64,000 bases of DNA from Erythrobacter neustonensis (lineage in GTDB: Bacteria > Pseudomonadota > Alphaproteobacteria > Sphingomonadales > Sphingomonadaceae), in the NCBI RefSeq assembly GCF_001663175.1, contig NZ_CP016033.1, positions 1,736,001-1,800,000 on the forward strand, given 5' to 3'. Within the stretch, counting starts at the first letter, position 1. Every line of letters begins with the position of its first letter. Below, piece by piece: positions 24,509-33,024 of this stretch. The notes under the pieces were generated by a model. The model did not search any database. It saw only the letters and a list, made by a program, of their open reading frames with translations, and was not told the origin of the DNA. Made by a program: the position numbers and the translations under genes.

Positions 24509-25071
24509 GCGTTCAGGCGATTGTCATCGGCGCCTCGGCAGGCGGGGTTCACGCGTTATTGCAGGTTCTCCCGGCACTCCCGGCCGACTTTCCGGCACCA
24601 ATTCTGGTTGTCATCCACGTTCCGCCCCGCCGCGAGAACGCGATCGTTTCGCTCTTGTCCGAAAAATGCCGCCTGATCGTGAAGGAAGCCGAAGACAAGG
24701 AGCCGATCGTGCCGGGCACGATCTATCTCGGGCCGCCCGATTATCACCTGCTGGTCGAGGACGACGGACGGATCGCGCTGTCGTCGGATGACGCGGTCAA
24801 TCACTCGCGCCCGGCAATCGATGTCCTGTTCGAAACCGCGGCCGATGCCTATGGGCCGCAGCTTGCCGGGATCGTGCTGACAGGCGCCAACCACGATGGC
24901 GCGATGGGGCTGCGCGCCATATCCGATGCGGGCGGCACAGCAATCGTGCAGACGCCTGCCACTGCCGAGGTTTCCTACATGCCGCAGGCCGCGCTCGCGG
25001 CATCCCCCGCCGCGCGTTCGATCACGCTCAACGACATGCCAGCCGCGCTCATGGAGATGGTGGAGCAATGA
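24505..25071 (+). CDS. Stand-alone CheB-type methylesterase domain
   Basis: The 188-aa protein is only the catalytic CheB domain, with no receiver. The triad can be read as S11 (IGASAGGVHAL), H38 (VVIHVPPRREN) and D131 (GANHDGAMG), and the family motif LTGANHDGAMGLRAI is intact. It removes methyl groups added by CheR, or deamidates glutamine. Lacking its own receiver, it would need control by a partner such as the receiver-kinase encoded next. It overlaps both neighbours by 4 bp. Confidence 0.9.
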   Translation: MSVQAIVIGASAGGVHALLQVLPALPADFPAPILVVIHVPPRRENAIVSLLSEKCRLIVKEAEDKEPIVPGTIYLGPPDYHLLVEDDGRIALSSDDAVNHSRPAIDVLFETAADAYGPQLAGIVLTGANHDGAMGLRAISDAGGTAIVQTPATAEVSYMPQAALAASPAARSITLNDMPAALMEMVEQ

Positions 25072-26195
25072 CCGAAACTCCCAAATTCCTGCTGGTCGAC
25101 GACCTTGAGGAAAACCTCCTTGCCCTCGAAGCCCTCTTGGCGCGCGAGGGTCTGGAGCTGCACCGTGCCCGCAGCGGCGAGGAAGCGCTCGAGCTTATTC
25201 TCGCGCACGAATATGCGCTTGCCCTGCTCGACGTGCAGATGCCGGGAATGGACGGGTTCGAGCTGGCCGAGATCATGCGCGCCAATTCGCGCTCGCGGCA
25301 TATTCCGATCATCTTCCTGACCGCGGGCAGCGGGGATGCGGCGCGCAAGTTTCACGGTTACGAAGCGGGCGCGGTCGATTTCATCCAGAAGCCGATCGAA
25401 CCCACGATCCTGCAGTCCAAGTCGAACATCTTCCTCGACCTGTTCGTCCAGCGCCAGCAGATCGTCGCCCAGCGCGACGAGCTTGCCGCCCTGACCGCAG
25501 CACTTCAGGCGGCCGACCGGCAGAAGAACCGGTTCCTGGGCGTGCTTGCGCATGAGTTGCGCAACCCGTTGGCGATCTTGTCATCGGGCGTGTCCCTGCT
25601 GGAAATGCCGATGGAGGAAGCCGACACCGCAGCCGTGCACGCGTCGATGCGGCAGAACGTGCGCCACATGTCGCGTCTGATCGATGATCTGCTCGATATC
25701 AACCGGATCGAAAACGGGAAGATTTCCCTGCGCCGGGAAAAGGTCGCGCTCGGCGATATTCTTCCGCACGCGCTGGAAATCGCCCGGCCGGCGATCGATG
25801 CCGGCGGGCACGCGTTGACGGTTTCCCTGCCCGATGACCAGATCACGCTGCATGCCGATCCGGCACGCATCGTCCAGATCGTGGGGAACATCGTGGGCAA
25901 TGCGGCCCGCTACACACCCAATGGCGGGCGGATCGAGGTCACGGTCGTCAAAAGCGCGGCCGATGCAATTCTGACGGTCAAGGACAATGGCGTCGGCATC
26001 CCCCCGCACCAGCAGTCGATCATCTTCGAGATGTTCGGGCAGTCGGACAATGTGCGCGGCATCAGCGGCGGAGGATTGGGGATCGGGCTTGCGCTGGTGA
26101 AGCAGCTGGTCGAATTGCACGGCGGACGGATAAGCCTCGTCAGAAGCGAGCCGGGCGAGGGCAGCATTTTCGAAGTGTGCCTGCCGCTGGCCTGA
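25068..26195 (+). CDS. Receiver-histidine kinase (REC-HisKA-HATPase), soluble
   Basis: The 375-aa protein has an N-terminal receiver with phospho-acceptor D55 (ALLDVQMPGMDG) and the late FIQKPIEP loop. A coiled coil (about 125-155), HisKA with H162 (FLGVLAHELRNPLAIL) and HATPase_c (NAARYTPNGG, NGVGIPPHQQ, GGLGIGLALVKQLV) follow. No membrane segment is seen, so it is cytoplasmic and probably driven by phosphotransfer from the hybrid kinase. It ends the operon; 172 bp of non-coding DNA follow. Confidence 0.9.
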   Translation: MTETPKFLLVDDLEENLLALEALLAREGLELHRARSGEEALELILAHEYALALLDVQMPGMDGFELAEIMRANSRSRHIPIIFLTAGSGDAARKFHGYEAGAVDFIQKPIEPTILQSKSNIFLDLFVQRQQIVAQRDELAALTAALQAADRQKNRFLGVLAHELRNPLAILSSGVSLLEMPMEEADTAAVHASMRQNVRHMSRLIDDLLDINRIENGKISLRREKVALGDILPHALEIARPAIDAGGHALTVSLPDDQITLHADPARIVQIVGNIVGNAARYTPNGGRIEVTVVKSAADAILTVKDNGVGIPPHQQSIIFEMFGQSDNVRGISGGGLGIGLALVKQLVELHGGRISLVRSEPGEGSIFEVCLPLA

Positions 26196-26367
26196 TGCCA
26201 GCGGCACGGGTGCCTGCTGCCGCTCCGCTTTTGAAGGCCGGATCGGTCAGAATGCTTTTCCACGATATCAATCGTCTCCGGATCCTCGGGCCGTTCCTCG
26301 CGGCCCGGGCGGAACACTGAGGGCTGCGTGCGCTTATCGTCTGCGGCACCAGCGAAGGAGGCCCCCG

Positions 26368-27129
26368 GTGAAGCAGCTCCATCACGATTTCTGGAATTTT
26401 CGCGGATCGTTCAAGACCGCAAAGGTCATAGAGATCGGCACGCACATGTCCCTGCTGCGGCGCGCCAACGGGCGCTTTCTCGTGCTCGACAGCTACGGGC
26501 TGGCCGATGACGATTTGGCGCAGCTTTTGGCGCTGACGGGCGGCGGCGCCCAGGTCGATGCTGTCATCAACCTCCACCCGTTCCACACCATTCATTGCAC
26601 CGCGCTGTCCGATGCCTTGCCGCAGGCCCGGATGATCGGCACCGCGCGTCACCATACCGAGGTACCTGAAATCGCATGGGACCCGGCCCTGATCGAGCAC
26701 GCGTCGACTCAGGCCGATTTCGCCGAAGACCTCGAATTCAGCATTCCTGCCGGTGTCGATTTCATCAGCGCCGACGAAAAGGTGCATGTCGGGTCGGTGA
26801 TCGCGCGCCACCGCGCGAGCGGGATCGTCCATGTCGACGATACGATCAACGTCTGGATGGCGCCCGGCATTCTGTCCGCAGTGCTTCCCGAACCCAAGCT
26901 CGGCTTCCACCCGATGCTGCCCAAGGCGCTCGAAAAGCGCGCGGGCGCCGCCGACGATTACGCCCGCTGGGCCCGCGATCTTGCACGCGACTGGGCTGGC
27001 ACGCCGATCGTCTGCGCCGCGCATTCCGCCGTGCGCGAACTTCCCCCCGGTGGCTTCGCAACCGAAATCCTCGCGGCGCTAGACAAGGTCGAGGACACGC
27101 TTGCCGATCACCGCAAGGAATATGGCTGA
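26368..27129 (+). CDS. Metallo-beta-lactamase-like protein with degenerate metal site
   Basis: The 253-aa protein looks like a stripped MBL fold: MSLLRRANGRFLVLDSYGL (opening strands), NLHPFHTIHCTALSDALPQ where HxHxDH would sit, and GIVHVDDTINVW where the bridging aspartate strand occurs. Only part of the histidine cluster is kept, so hydrolase activity is doubtful. The GTG at 26368 is chosen because AAGGAGG lies 6 bases before it. It is 57 bp upstream of the aldehyde dehydrogenase and probably shares its transcript. Function not known. Confidence 0.55.
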   Translation: MKQLHHDFWNFRGSFKTAKVIEIGTHMSLLRRANGRFLVLDSYGLADDDLAQLLALTGGGAQVDAVINLHPFHTIHCTALSDALPQARMIGTARHHTEVPEIAWDPALIEHASTQADFAEDLEFSIPAGVDFISADEKVHVGSVIARHRASGIVHVDDTINVWMAPGILSAVLPEPKLGFHPMLPKALEKRAGAADDYARWARDLARDWAGTPIVCAAHSAVRELPPGGFATEILAALDKVEDTLADHRKEYG

Positions 27130-27186
27130 ACCCCGGCCAGTCTACGACACCCCCCGCAAAACCCCGCCCCCCAACGGAGACGACCC

Positions 27187-28563
27187 ATGACCGACACCGG
27201 CATCCAGACCACCAACCCGCTCACCGAAGAGGTGATCGAAACCTACGATTACATGAGCGATGCAGACATGCTCGCCACTATCGAAGCCTCGCACAAGGCG
27301 CACCTCGAATGGCGCATGGTCAGCCTTGAAGACCGCGCTGCGGTGATCGGCAAGATCGGCGCCGAACTGCGCGCGAGCAAGGAAGAATTCGCCAAGCTTA
27401 TGACGCGCGAAGTCGGCAAGCTGATGCGCGACAGCCGGCAGGAAGTCGAACTGGTCGCTGCGATCTGCGATTACACCGCGAACAACGGCCCGGGCGCATT
27501 GGCCGATCAGAAGCGCCACACCCAAAGCGGGCAGGGCTATGTCCATCACGCGCCGATTGGCGTGATCTACGGCATCCAGCCATGGAATTTTCCAGCCTAT
27601 CAGGCAGTGCGCTATTCGATCTCCAGCCTGATGGCGGGCAATGGCGTGCTGCTCAAGCACGCCGAGAACTGCACCGGCAGCGGGCTGTTCCTGCGCGATG
27701 TCTATGAACGCGCAGGGCTTCCCAAGGGTTTGTTCGGCGTGCTGATCATCAGCCACGAACAATCGGACAAGGTTATCGAGAACCGGCTGGTGCGCGGTGT
27801 TACGCTGACCGGCAGCGACAAGGCGGGCCGCGCGGTCGGTGCCAAGGCGGCGTCGATGGCGAAGAAGACCGTGCTCGAGCTGGGGTCGAACGATGCCTAC
27901 ATGGTGCTGGACGACGCCGATCTCGATCTGGCGATCAAGACCTGCGTGCAAGGCCGCCTTTACAACAATGGTCAGACCTGCGTGAACGCAAAGCGGTTTA
28001 TCGTGACTGATGCCAATTACGATGCTTTCGTGAAGGGCTATACCCAGGCCTTCGAAGGCATCCGCATGGGCGATCCCACCGACGACGACACGCAGCTTGG
28101 CCCGCTCGTCTCCAAGCGCCAGCGCGATTCGCTGCATGAACAGGTCGAGAAAAGCGTCGCCAAGGGCGCGCGCGTGCTGGTCGGCGGCAAGATCCCCGAT
28201 CGCACCGGCTGGTTCTATCCCGCCACGGTGCTGGTGGATGTCGCCAAGGGACAGCCCGCTTATGACGACGAACTGTTCGGCCCGGTCGCCTCGATCATCC
28301 GCGCCAAGGATGACGAGGACGCGATGCGCCTCGCCAATGACAGCCGCTATGGTCTGGGCGGCGGCATCTTCTCGCGCAACACCGAACGCGCCAAGGCACT
28401 GGCCGAGAAGCATTTCGACACCGGCATGGTGTTCATCAACAACTTCAACGTCGCATCGCCCGACATGCCGTTCGGCGGGGTAAAGGATTCGGGCTATGGC
28501 CGCGAGCACGGCGAGGAAGGCTTCAAGGAGTTCGTGAACGCCAAGGCGATCCTCGTCGCATGA
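27187..28563 (+). CDS. NAD(P)-dependent succinate-semialdehyde-type dehydrogenase
   Basis: The 458-aa aldehyde dehydrogenase has the cofactor motif VRGVTLTGSDKAGRAVG, the general base in KTVLELGSNDAYMVL, the catalytic cysteine in NNGQTCVNAKRFIV, and the C-terminal PFGGVKDSGYGREHGEEGFKEFV. The length and the P-W-N-F-P motif (GIQPWNFPAYQAVR) match the GabD/Sad (YneI) group, which oxidises succinate semialdehyde to succinate. Substrate is inferred only from that similarity. Its stop overlaps the start of the flavoprotein gene by 4 bp, a strong sign of coupling. Confidence 0.85.
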   Translation: MTDTGIQTTNPLTEEVIETYDYMSDADMLATIEASHKAHLEWRMVSLEDRAAVIGKIGAELRASKEEFAKLMTREVGKLMRDSRQEVELVAAICDYTANNGPGALADQKRHTQSGQGYVHHAPIGVIYGIQPWNFPAYQAVRYSISSLMAGNGVLLKHAENCTGSGLFLRDVYERAGLPKGLFGVLIISHEQSDKVIENRLVRGVTLTGSDKAGRAVGAKAASMAKKTVLELGSNDAYMVLDDADLDLAIKTCVQGRLYNNGQTCVNAKRFIVTDANYDAFVKGYTQAFEGIRMGDPTDDDTQLGPLVSKRQRDSLHEQVEKSVAKGARVLVGGKIPDRTGWFYPATVLVDVAKGQPAYDDELFGPVASIIRAKDDEDAMRLANDSRYGLGGGIFSRNTERAKALAEKHFDTGMVFINNFNVASPDMPFGGVKDSGYGREHGEEGFKEFVNAKAILVA

Positions 28564-29978
28564 GCAAGGCCGGCACGCTCGAATGCGATGTCGCGGTGAT
28601 CGGGGCCGGCACTGCCGGCCTCGCCGCCGAACGTGCCGCGCGTGCCAATGGCGCTTCGACGCTGCTGATCGATCCTGCTTTCAACGGAACGACCTGCGCG
28701 ACCGTGGGCTGCATGCCGTCCAAGCTGCTGATCGCAGCGGCCAAGGCACGGCATGCGGCGCTGCGTGCAGGCTCTTTCGGGATCGATGTCGAAGGCGTCA
28801 CGGTCGACGACAAGGCGATGTTCGGTCGCATCCGGGCCGAGCGTGACCGCTTCGTCAAGCTGACCCGTGAAGGCATCAAGGACGTGCCCGCCAAGGTGCG
28901 GATCAAGGCTTCGGCAAAGTTCGTCAAACCCGGCGTGCTCGAACTCGACGATGGCCGCCGGATCGAGGCGCGCGCGATTGTCGTGGCCACCGGATCGCGC
29001 CCTGCAATGCCCGATGCCTTCGCCGCGCTGGGCAGCGCCGCGCTGACCAACGAAACCGTGTTCAGCCTCACCGCCTTGCCCAAGCGGATGGCGGTGGTGG
29101 GGTCGGGGGCGATCGGGCTTGAGATGGCGCAGGCCTTTGCCCGGTTGGGTGTCGCGGTCGCGCTGTTCGACAAGGCCGATACGCTGGCAAAGCTGCGCTG
29201 CCCGCGCGTCCACAAGGCGCTGAAGGACATTATCGCCAAGGACATGGATCTGCACCTCGGGGTCGAAGTCACGCCCAGGCCGCACGAAAACGGTGTGTCG
29301 ATCCGGTGGAAGGGCGCAAGCAAGGGGGAAGCAGTGTTCGACAAGGTGCTGGTCGCCGTGGGCCGCCCGCCGACCTTCGACGGGCTCGATATCGCAAAGG
29401 CCCGGCTTGAAACCGACGAGAAGGGCGTGCCCTGCCACGAGCGCGAAACGATGCGCTGCGGCGAGAGCAACGTGTTTCTCGCAGGCGACGTTGCGGCCGA
29501 TTACCCGCTGCTCCACGAAGCCTCGCACGACGGCGCGATCGCGGGCCGCAATGCCGCCGCGTTCCCCGCGCCGATCCGGATCGAACGCTATGTGCCCTTC
29601 AGCATCACCTTCACCGACCCGCAGGTCGTTTCGATCGGCCGCGCCGAAGCCGACAGCGCGGTCAGCGGGACCAGCGATTTCACCGATCAGGGCCGTGCGC
29701 GGGTAGAGGCGCGGAACGAAGGCGCGTTGACGCTCTACGCCGCGGCACCTGACGGCGTGCTGATCGGCGCCGACATGGTCGCGCCTGCGGCCGAGCATCT
29801 CGGGCATCTGCTCACCTGGGCGATGCAGCAGAAACTCACCGCGACGCAGGTTCTGGAAATGCCCTTCTATCATCCGACCATCGAGGAAGGCCTCAAACAG
29901 GCGCTGCGGATGGTGTGCGCGGCGACCCCCATCGCGATCCCCGACAATCAGGACACCGGATCGCCGCCCGGCGCCTGA
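28560..29978 (+). CDS. Dihydrolipoyl-dehydrogenase-like flavoprotein
   Basis: The 472-aa protein is a class I pyridine nucleotide-disulfide oxidoreductase: FAD motif DVAVIGAGTAGLAAERAA, redox pair C-x4-C in TTCATVGCMPSKLL, NAD motif RMAVVGSGAIGLEMAQAFARLG, ESNVFLAGDVAADYPLLHE, and the C-terminal HPTIEEGLKQALR supplying the catalytic His-Glu. It resembles dihydrolipoyl dehydrogenases not linked to a 2-oxoacid dehydrogenase. The second FAD motif and active-site spacing are intact. Partner unknown; it is coupled to the aldehyde dehydrogenase, an unusual pairing. Confidence 0.85.
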   Translation: MSKAGTLECDVAVIGAGTAGLAAERAARANGASTLLIDPAFNGTTCATVGCMPSKLLIAAAKARHAALRAGSFGIDVEGVTVDDKAMFGRIRAERDRFVKLTREGIKDVPAKVRIKASAKFVKPGVLELDDGRRIEARAIVVATGSRPAMPDAFAALGSAALTNETVFSLTALPKRMAVVGSGAIGLEMAQAFARLGVAVALFDKADTLAKLRCPRVHKALKDIIAKDMDLHLGVEVTPRPHENGVSIRWKGASKGEAVFDKVLVAVGRPPTFDGLDIAKARLETDEKGVPCHERETMRCGESNVFLAGDVAADYPLLHEASHDGAIAGRNAAAFPAPIRIERYVPFSITFTDPQVVSIGRAEADSAVSGTSDFTDQGRARVEARNEGALTLYAAAPDGVLIGADMVAPAAEHLGHLLTWAMQQKLTATQVLEMPFYHPTIEEGLKQALRMVCAATPIAIPDNQDTGSPPGA

Positions 29979-30037
29979 GCCGCTTTTCCGCCGCCAGCAC
30001 CCAAGCGGCATAGAAATTTTTTGGCCAAGCAAATCAG

Positions 30038-30052
30038 TGCTGCGGCGCAGCA
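30038..30052. promoter_or_regulatory. Inverted repeat TGCTGC-N3-GCAGCA upstream of the efflux operon
   Basis: A perfect 6+6 palindrome lies in the 237-bp gap before the MFS gene, 164 bp from its start. It is a possible operator for a drug-responsive repressor; no regulator gene is adjacent. Confidence 0.35.
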
Positions 30053-30215
30053 TGATGCATATTGTGCCAAGGCGCGCGGAACAACCGCGGTCTCGTTTCG
30101 CTTGGGCGCAAACGGGATAGAACGCCCATTTGGGGGCGCAAGGCCGGCGCAAGAAATGGATCAGATGTGACACGGGGCAATTCGGCACATTGCGCAACCG
30201 CAGGGCAGACCGCCC

Positions 30216-31904
30216 ATGGCTGAACCGCCACGTCCGCTGGTCGACACGGCCGATGGTTACACTTTCAAGCCGCATGAGATGCCGATCCTGCCCGGATCGC
30301 CCGCCAATCCCGACCACCCGCCACGCCGCCGCGCCGCCTATCTGGCGATCGGGGTCTATATCGGGCTCGTCGGCGGGGCGCAGAACGGCTTTCTGCTCGC
30401 CAACAACGCTGCGCTCCAGGCCGAATTCGCGCTGACCCCGGTGGAGGCCGGCTGGATGTCGGTCGCCTTCTACGCGACCTATGCCTCGATGAGCATGCTC
30501 TTGTTCCGGGTTCGGCAGGAATTCGGCATCCAGCTGTTCGTGCGCTGGGCGATGGCGGGGCTGGTCACCGCCAATCTCGTCCAGTTGATCGGGCCGGGCT
30601 ATCACGCCGAGTTGGCCGCGCGCGCTGTCGCAGGGATTGCGGCAAGCGGATTGTCGGCGCTGGCGATCTATTACCTGATGCAGGGGCTTCCCCCTGCGGT
30701 CAGAACCGTGGGGCTGGTGCTGTCGCTTGGCCTGTCGCAGATCGCCTTCCCGCTGGCGCGCGCGATATCGCCCGCGCTGCTGGTCGATGGCGACATGTCG
30801 CGCGTGTTCCAGTTCCAGTTCGCGCTGTCGCTGGGGGGGCTCGGGCTGGTGTGGCTGTTGCGATTGCCGCCCGCGGTGCGCAAAGTGACCTTCGAGAAAC
30901 TCGACATTCCCAGTTTCGGCCTGTTCATGCTCGGCGTCGGATCGCTGTGCGCGTTCCTGATCCAGGGGCGGATCCAGTGGTGGGACACGCCATGGCTCGG
31001 CTATGCGCTGGCGCTGGCGGTGTTGGGGCTGGGCGGGTGCCTGCTGATCGAGGCCAACCGCAAATCGCCGATGCTCGACCTTTCGTGGCTGTCGAGCCGC
31101 GCGGTGCTGAACATCGCGCTGGTGGGCGCGAGCGTGCGCATTCTCGTGGCTGAACAGGGCTTCGGCGCGACCGGGCTGTTCACCGCGCTGGGATACGGCA
31201 ACGATCAGCTGGTAAGTTATTTCTGGGTGCTGACCGGCGCGACCGCGGGCGGGATGGTCGCCTCGGTCGCGCGGCTCGATCCGCGCGATCTGGTGCGCCC
31301 GGTGCTGTTCGCGGTGCTGGTGATCTGCATCGCCGCCTTTGCCGACACCCGCGCCGGGGTGCTGAGCCGGCCCGAGGATCTCTATCTCAGTCAGGCCGCG
31401 ATTGCCTTTGCCGCGGTGTTTGCGATGGGGCCGGTGATGATGGAAGGCATGCTGCGCGCGCTCGCTGCGGGGCAGAATTACGTGGTCAGCTTCATCGCGG
31501 TGTTTTCGCTGTCGCAATCGATCGGCGGTCTGGCGGGGGTGGGGCTGCTATCCGCATTCCACACGATCCGGCTGAAGACGCACCTGATCGATGCCGGATC
31601 GACGCTGACGCTGACCAACAGCCAGCTTTCGCAGGCGATGACGAATGTTGCGCGCCGCACCGCGCCGTTCCAGACCGACAGCGCCTTGGTGCAGCAGACC
31701 ACCTCCGCCACCATCTCGCAACAGATCGGCCGCGAGGCGGCGGTGCTGGCCTTCAACGATGTTTTCTTCCTCATCGGCGCATTGTCTGCGATCACGCTTG
31801 CCGTGATGCTGGTGCCATGGGTCAACAACAAGATCCGCGGGCGCAATCCGCTCGCCAAGGAACTGGCCTTTATCGAGGCCATGCGTGCAGGAACCAAGCC
31901 ATGA
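30216..31904 (+). CDS. EmrB-type MFS efflux transporter (DHA2-like)
   Basis: The 562-aa integral membrane protein has about 14 hydrophobic segments, starting YLAIGVYIGLVGGAQNGFLL (about 45-65). Length and topology fit the DHA2 drug:H+ antiporters. It forms an operon with an EmrA-type adaptor (4-bp overlap) and a NodT-type outer-membrane channel, so it would pump substrates from the cytoplasm directly out of the cell. The loop near residues 455-520, between the last TM pairs, is unusually long and polar, typical of EmrB. Substrate unknown. Confidence 0.85.
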   Translation: MAEPPRPLVDTADGYTFKPHEMPILPGSPANPDHPPRRRAAYLAIGVYIGLVGGAQNGFLLANNAALQAEFALTPVEAGWMSVAFYATYASMSMLLFRVRQEFGIQLFVRWAMAGLVTANLVQLIGPGYHAELAARAVAGIAASGLSALAIYYLMQGLPPAVRTVGLVLSLGLSQIAFPLARAISPALLVDGDMSRVFQFQFALSLGGLGLVWLLRLPPAVRKVTFEKLDIPSFGLFMLGVGSLCAFLIQGRIQWWDTPWLGYALALAVLGLGGCLLIEANRKSPMLDLSWLSSRAVLNIALVGASVRILVAEQGFGATGLFTALGYGNDQLVSYFWVLTGATAGGMVASVARLDPRDLVRPVLFAVLVICIAAFADTRAGVLSRPEDLYLSQAAIAFAAVFAMGPVMMEGMLRALAAGQNYVVSFIAVFSLSQSIGGLAGVGLLSAFHTIRLKTHLIDAGSTLTLTNSQLSQAMTNVARRTAPFQTDSALVQQTTSATISQQIGREAAVLAFNDVFFLIGALSAITLAVMLVPWVNNKIRGRNPLAKELAFIEAMRAGTKP

Positions 31905-33019
31905 ACCCATCCCATCCGCAGCCGGACACCGCCGACATCCCGCGCAGCAGCGATGCGCCCCCGGCACAGACCGAGAAGGGCTGGTCGCCGCAGATCACCA
32001 GAAAGCGGGTGATCCCGGCGGTGATCCTGCTCATGGCGGGCGCGCTGGTGGCGATGGCGGCATGGGGCCTGCCGCCCTTCGGTGGCAGCGACGAGACCAC
32101 CAACAACGCCTATGTCCGCGGGCGCACCACGATCGTCAGTCCGCAGGTGGCAGGCTACCTGGTCGATGTCACCGTCACCGATTTCGAGGAGGTGAAGGAG
32201 GGCCAGTTGCTCGCGCGGATCGATGCCACCCCGTTTGAAGGCAAGGTCCAGCAGAGCGATGCCAACATCGCCGCGCAGCAGGCAACGCTTGCCAACAGCC
32301 AGCAGAGCCTGCGTTCGGCACAGGCGCAGATGCAGTTGCAGGACGCCGCGGTGGCGAGCGCGCAGGCGGGCTATCTCAAGGCGCAGGCCGACATGAACCG
32401 GATCAACGATCTGGTCGACGAAGGCTCGGTCTCGCTGCGCGAACGCGATCAGGCGCTCGCCGCGCTGCGTCAGGCACAGGCAGGCGTGCGGCAGGCACAG
32501 GCGCAGCGCGCGATCGCCGAGGAGAACGTGCGCTCGGTCAAGGTCGGCCGCGGCGCGCTGGAGGCGCAGGTCGCGGGCGCCAAGGCTTCGCGCGATCTGG
32601 CCGCCTTCGAATTGTCGCGCACCGAGATCCGCGCGCCGCGGGCGGGCAAGCTCAGCGAAATCACCGCGCGCGAAGGCCAGTTGGTCAGCGCCGGCACGCA
32701 GCTGATGTCGATCGTACCGGACGAATTGTGGGTGGTCGCCAATTTCAAGGAAACCCAGACCGAGAAGATGGCGGTCGGCCAGCGCGCCACGCTGGCGATC
32801 GACGCGCTGGGCGGCGCGCGGCTGACGGGCAAGGTGCAGAGCATCGCGCCCGCCGCCAGCAGCGAGTTCAGCATCGTCAAACCCGACACGGGCGCGGGCA
32901 ATTTCGTCAAGGTGCCGCAGCGGATCGCGGTGCGGATCGTGCTCGATCGCGGGCAGGCGGCGGCCAAGCGGCTGGGGCCGGGCATGTCGGTGGTCGCCAC
33001 CGTGCATACCGGGGAGTGA
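31901..33019 (+). CDS. EmrA/HlyD-family membrane fusion protein
   Basis: The 372-aa adaptor has a cytoplasmic N-terminus (1-38), one TM (VIPAVILLMAGALVAMAAWG, about 39-58), the first lipoyl half (TIVSPQVAGYLVDVTVTDFEEVKEGQLLARID), a long alanine- and glutamine-rich coiled-coil hairpin (about 120-225), then EIRAPRAGKLSEITAREGQLV and a beta-barrel ending in GPGMSVVATVHT. It would bridge the EmrB-type pump and the outer-membrane channel. The start ATG overlaps the MFS stop. Confidence 0.9.
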   Translation: MNPSHPQPDTADIPRSSDAPPAQTEKGWSPQITRKRVIPAVILLMAGALVAMAAWGLPPFGGSDETTNNAYVRGRTTIVSPQVAGYLVDVTVTDFEEVKEGQLLARIDATPFEGKVQQSDANIAAQQATLANSQQSLRSAQAQMQLQDAAVASAQAGYLKAQADMNRINDLVDEGSVSLRERDQALAALRQAQAGVRQAQAQRAIAEENVRSVKVGRGALEAQVAGAKASRDLAAFELSRTEIRAPRAGKLSEITAREGQLVSAGTQLMSIVPDELWVVANFKETQTEKMAVGQRATLAIDALGGARLTGKVQSIAPAASSEFSIVKPDTGAGNFVKVPQRIAVRIVLDRGQAAAKRLGPGMSVVATVHTGE

Positions 33020-33024
33020 GCGCG

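Noticed and set aside
28494..31517. 1007-residue open frame antisense to the lpd-like and MFS genes
   Set aside because: Shadow of two well-supported genes; composition rich in H, R, Q and no domain.
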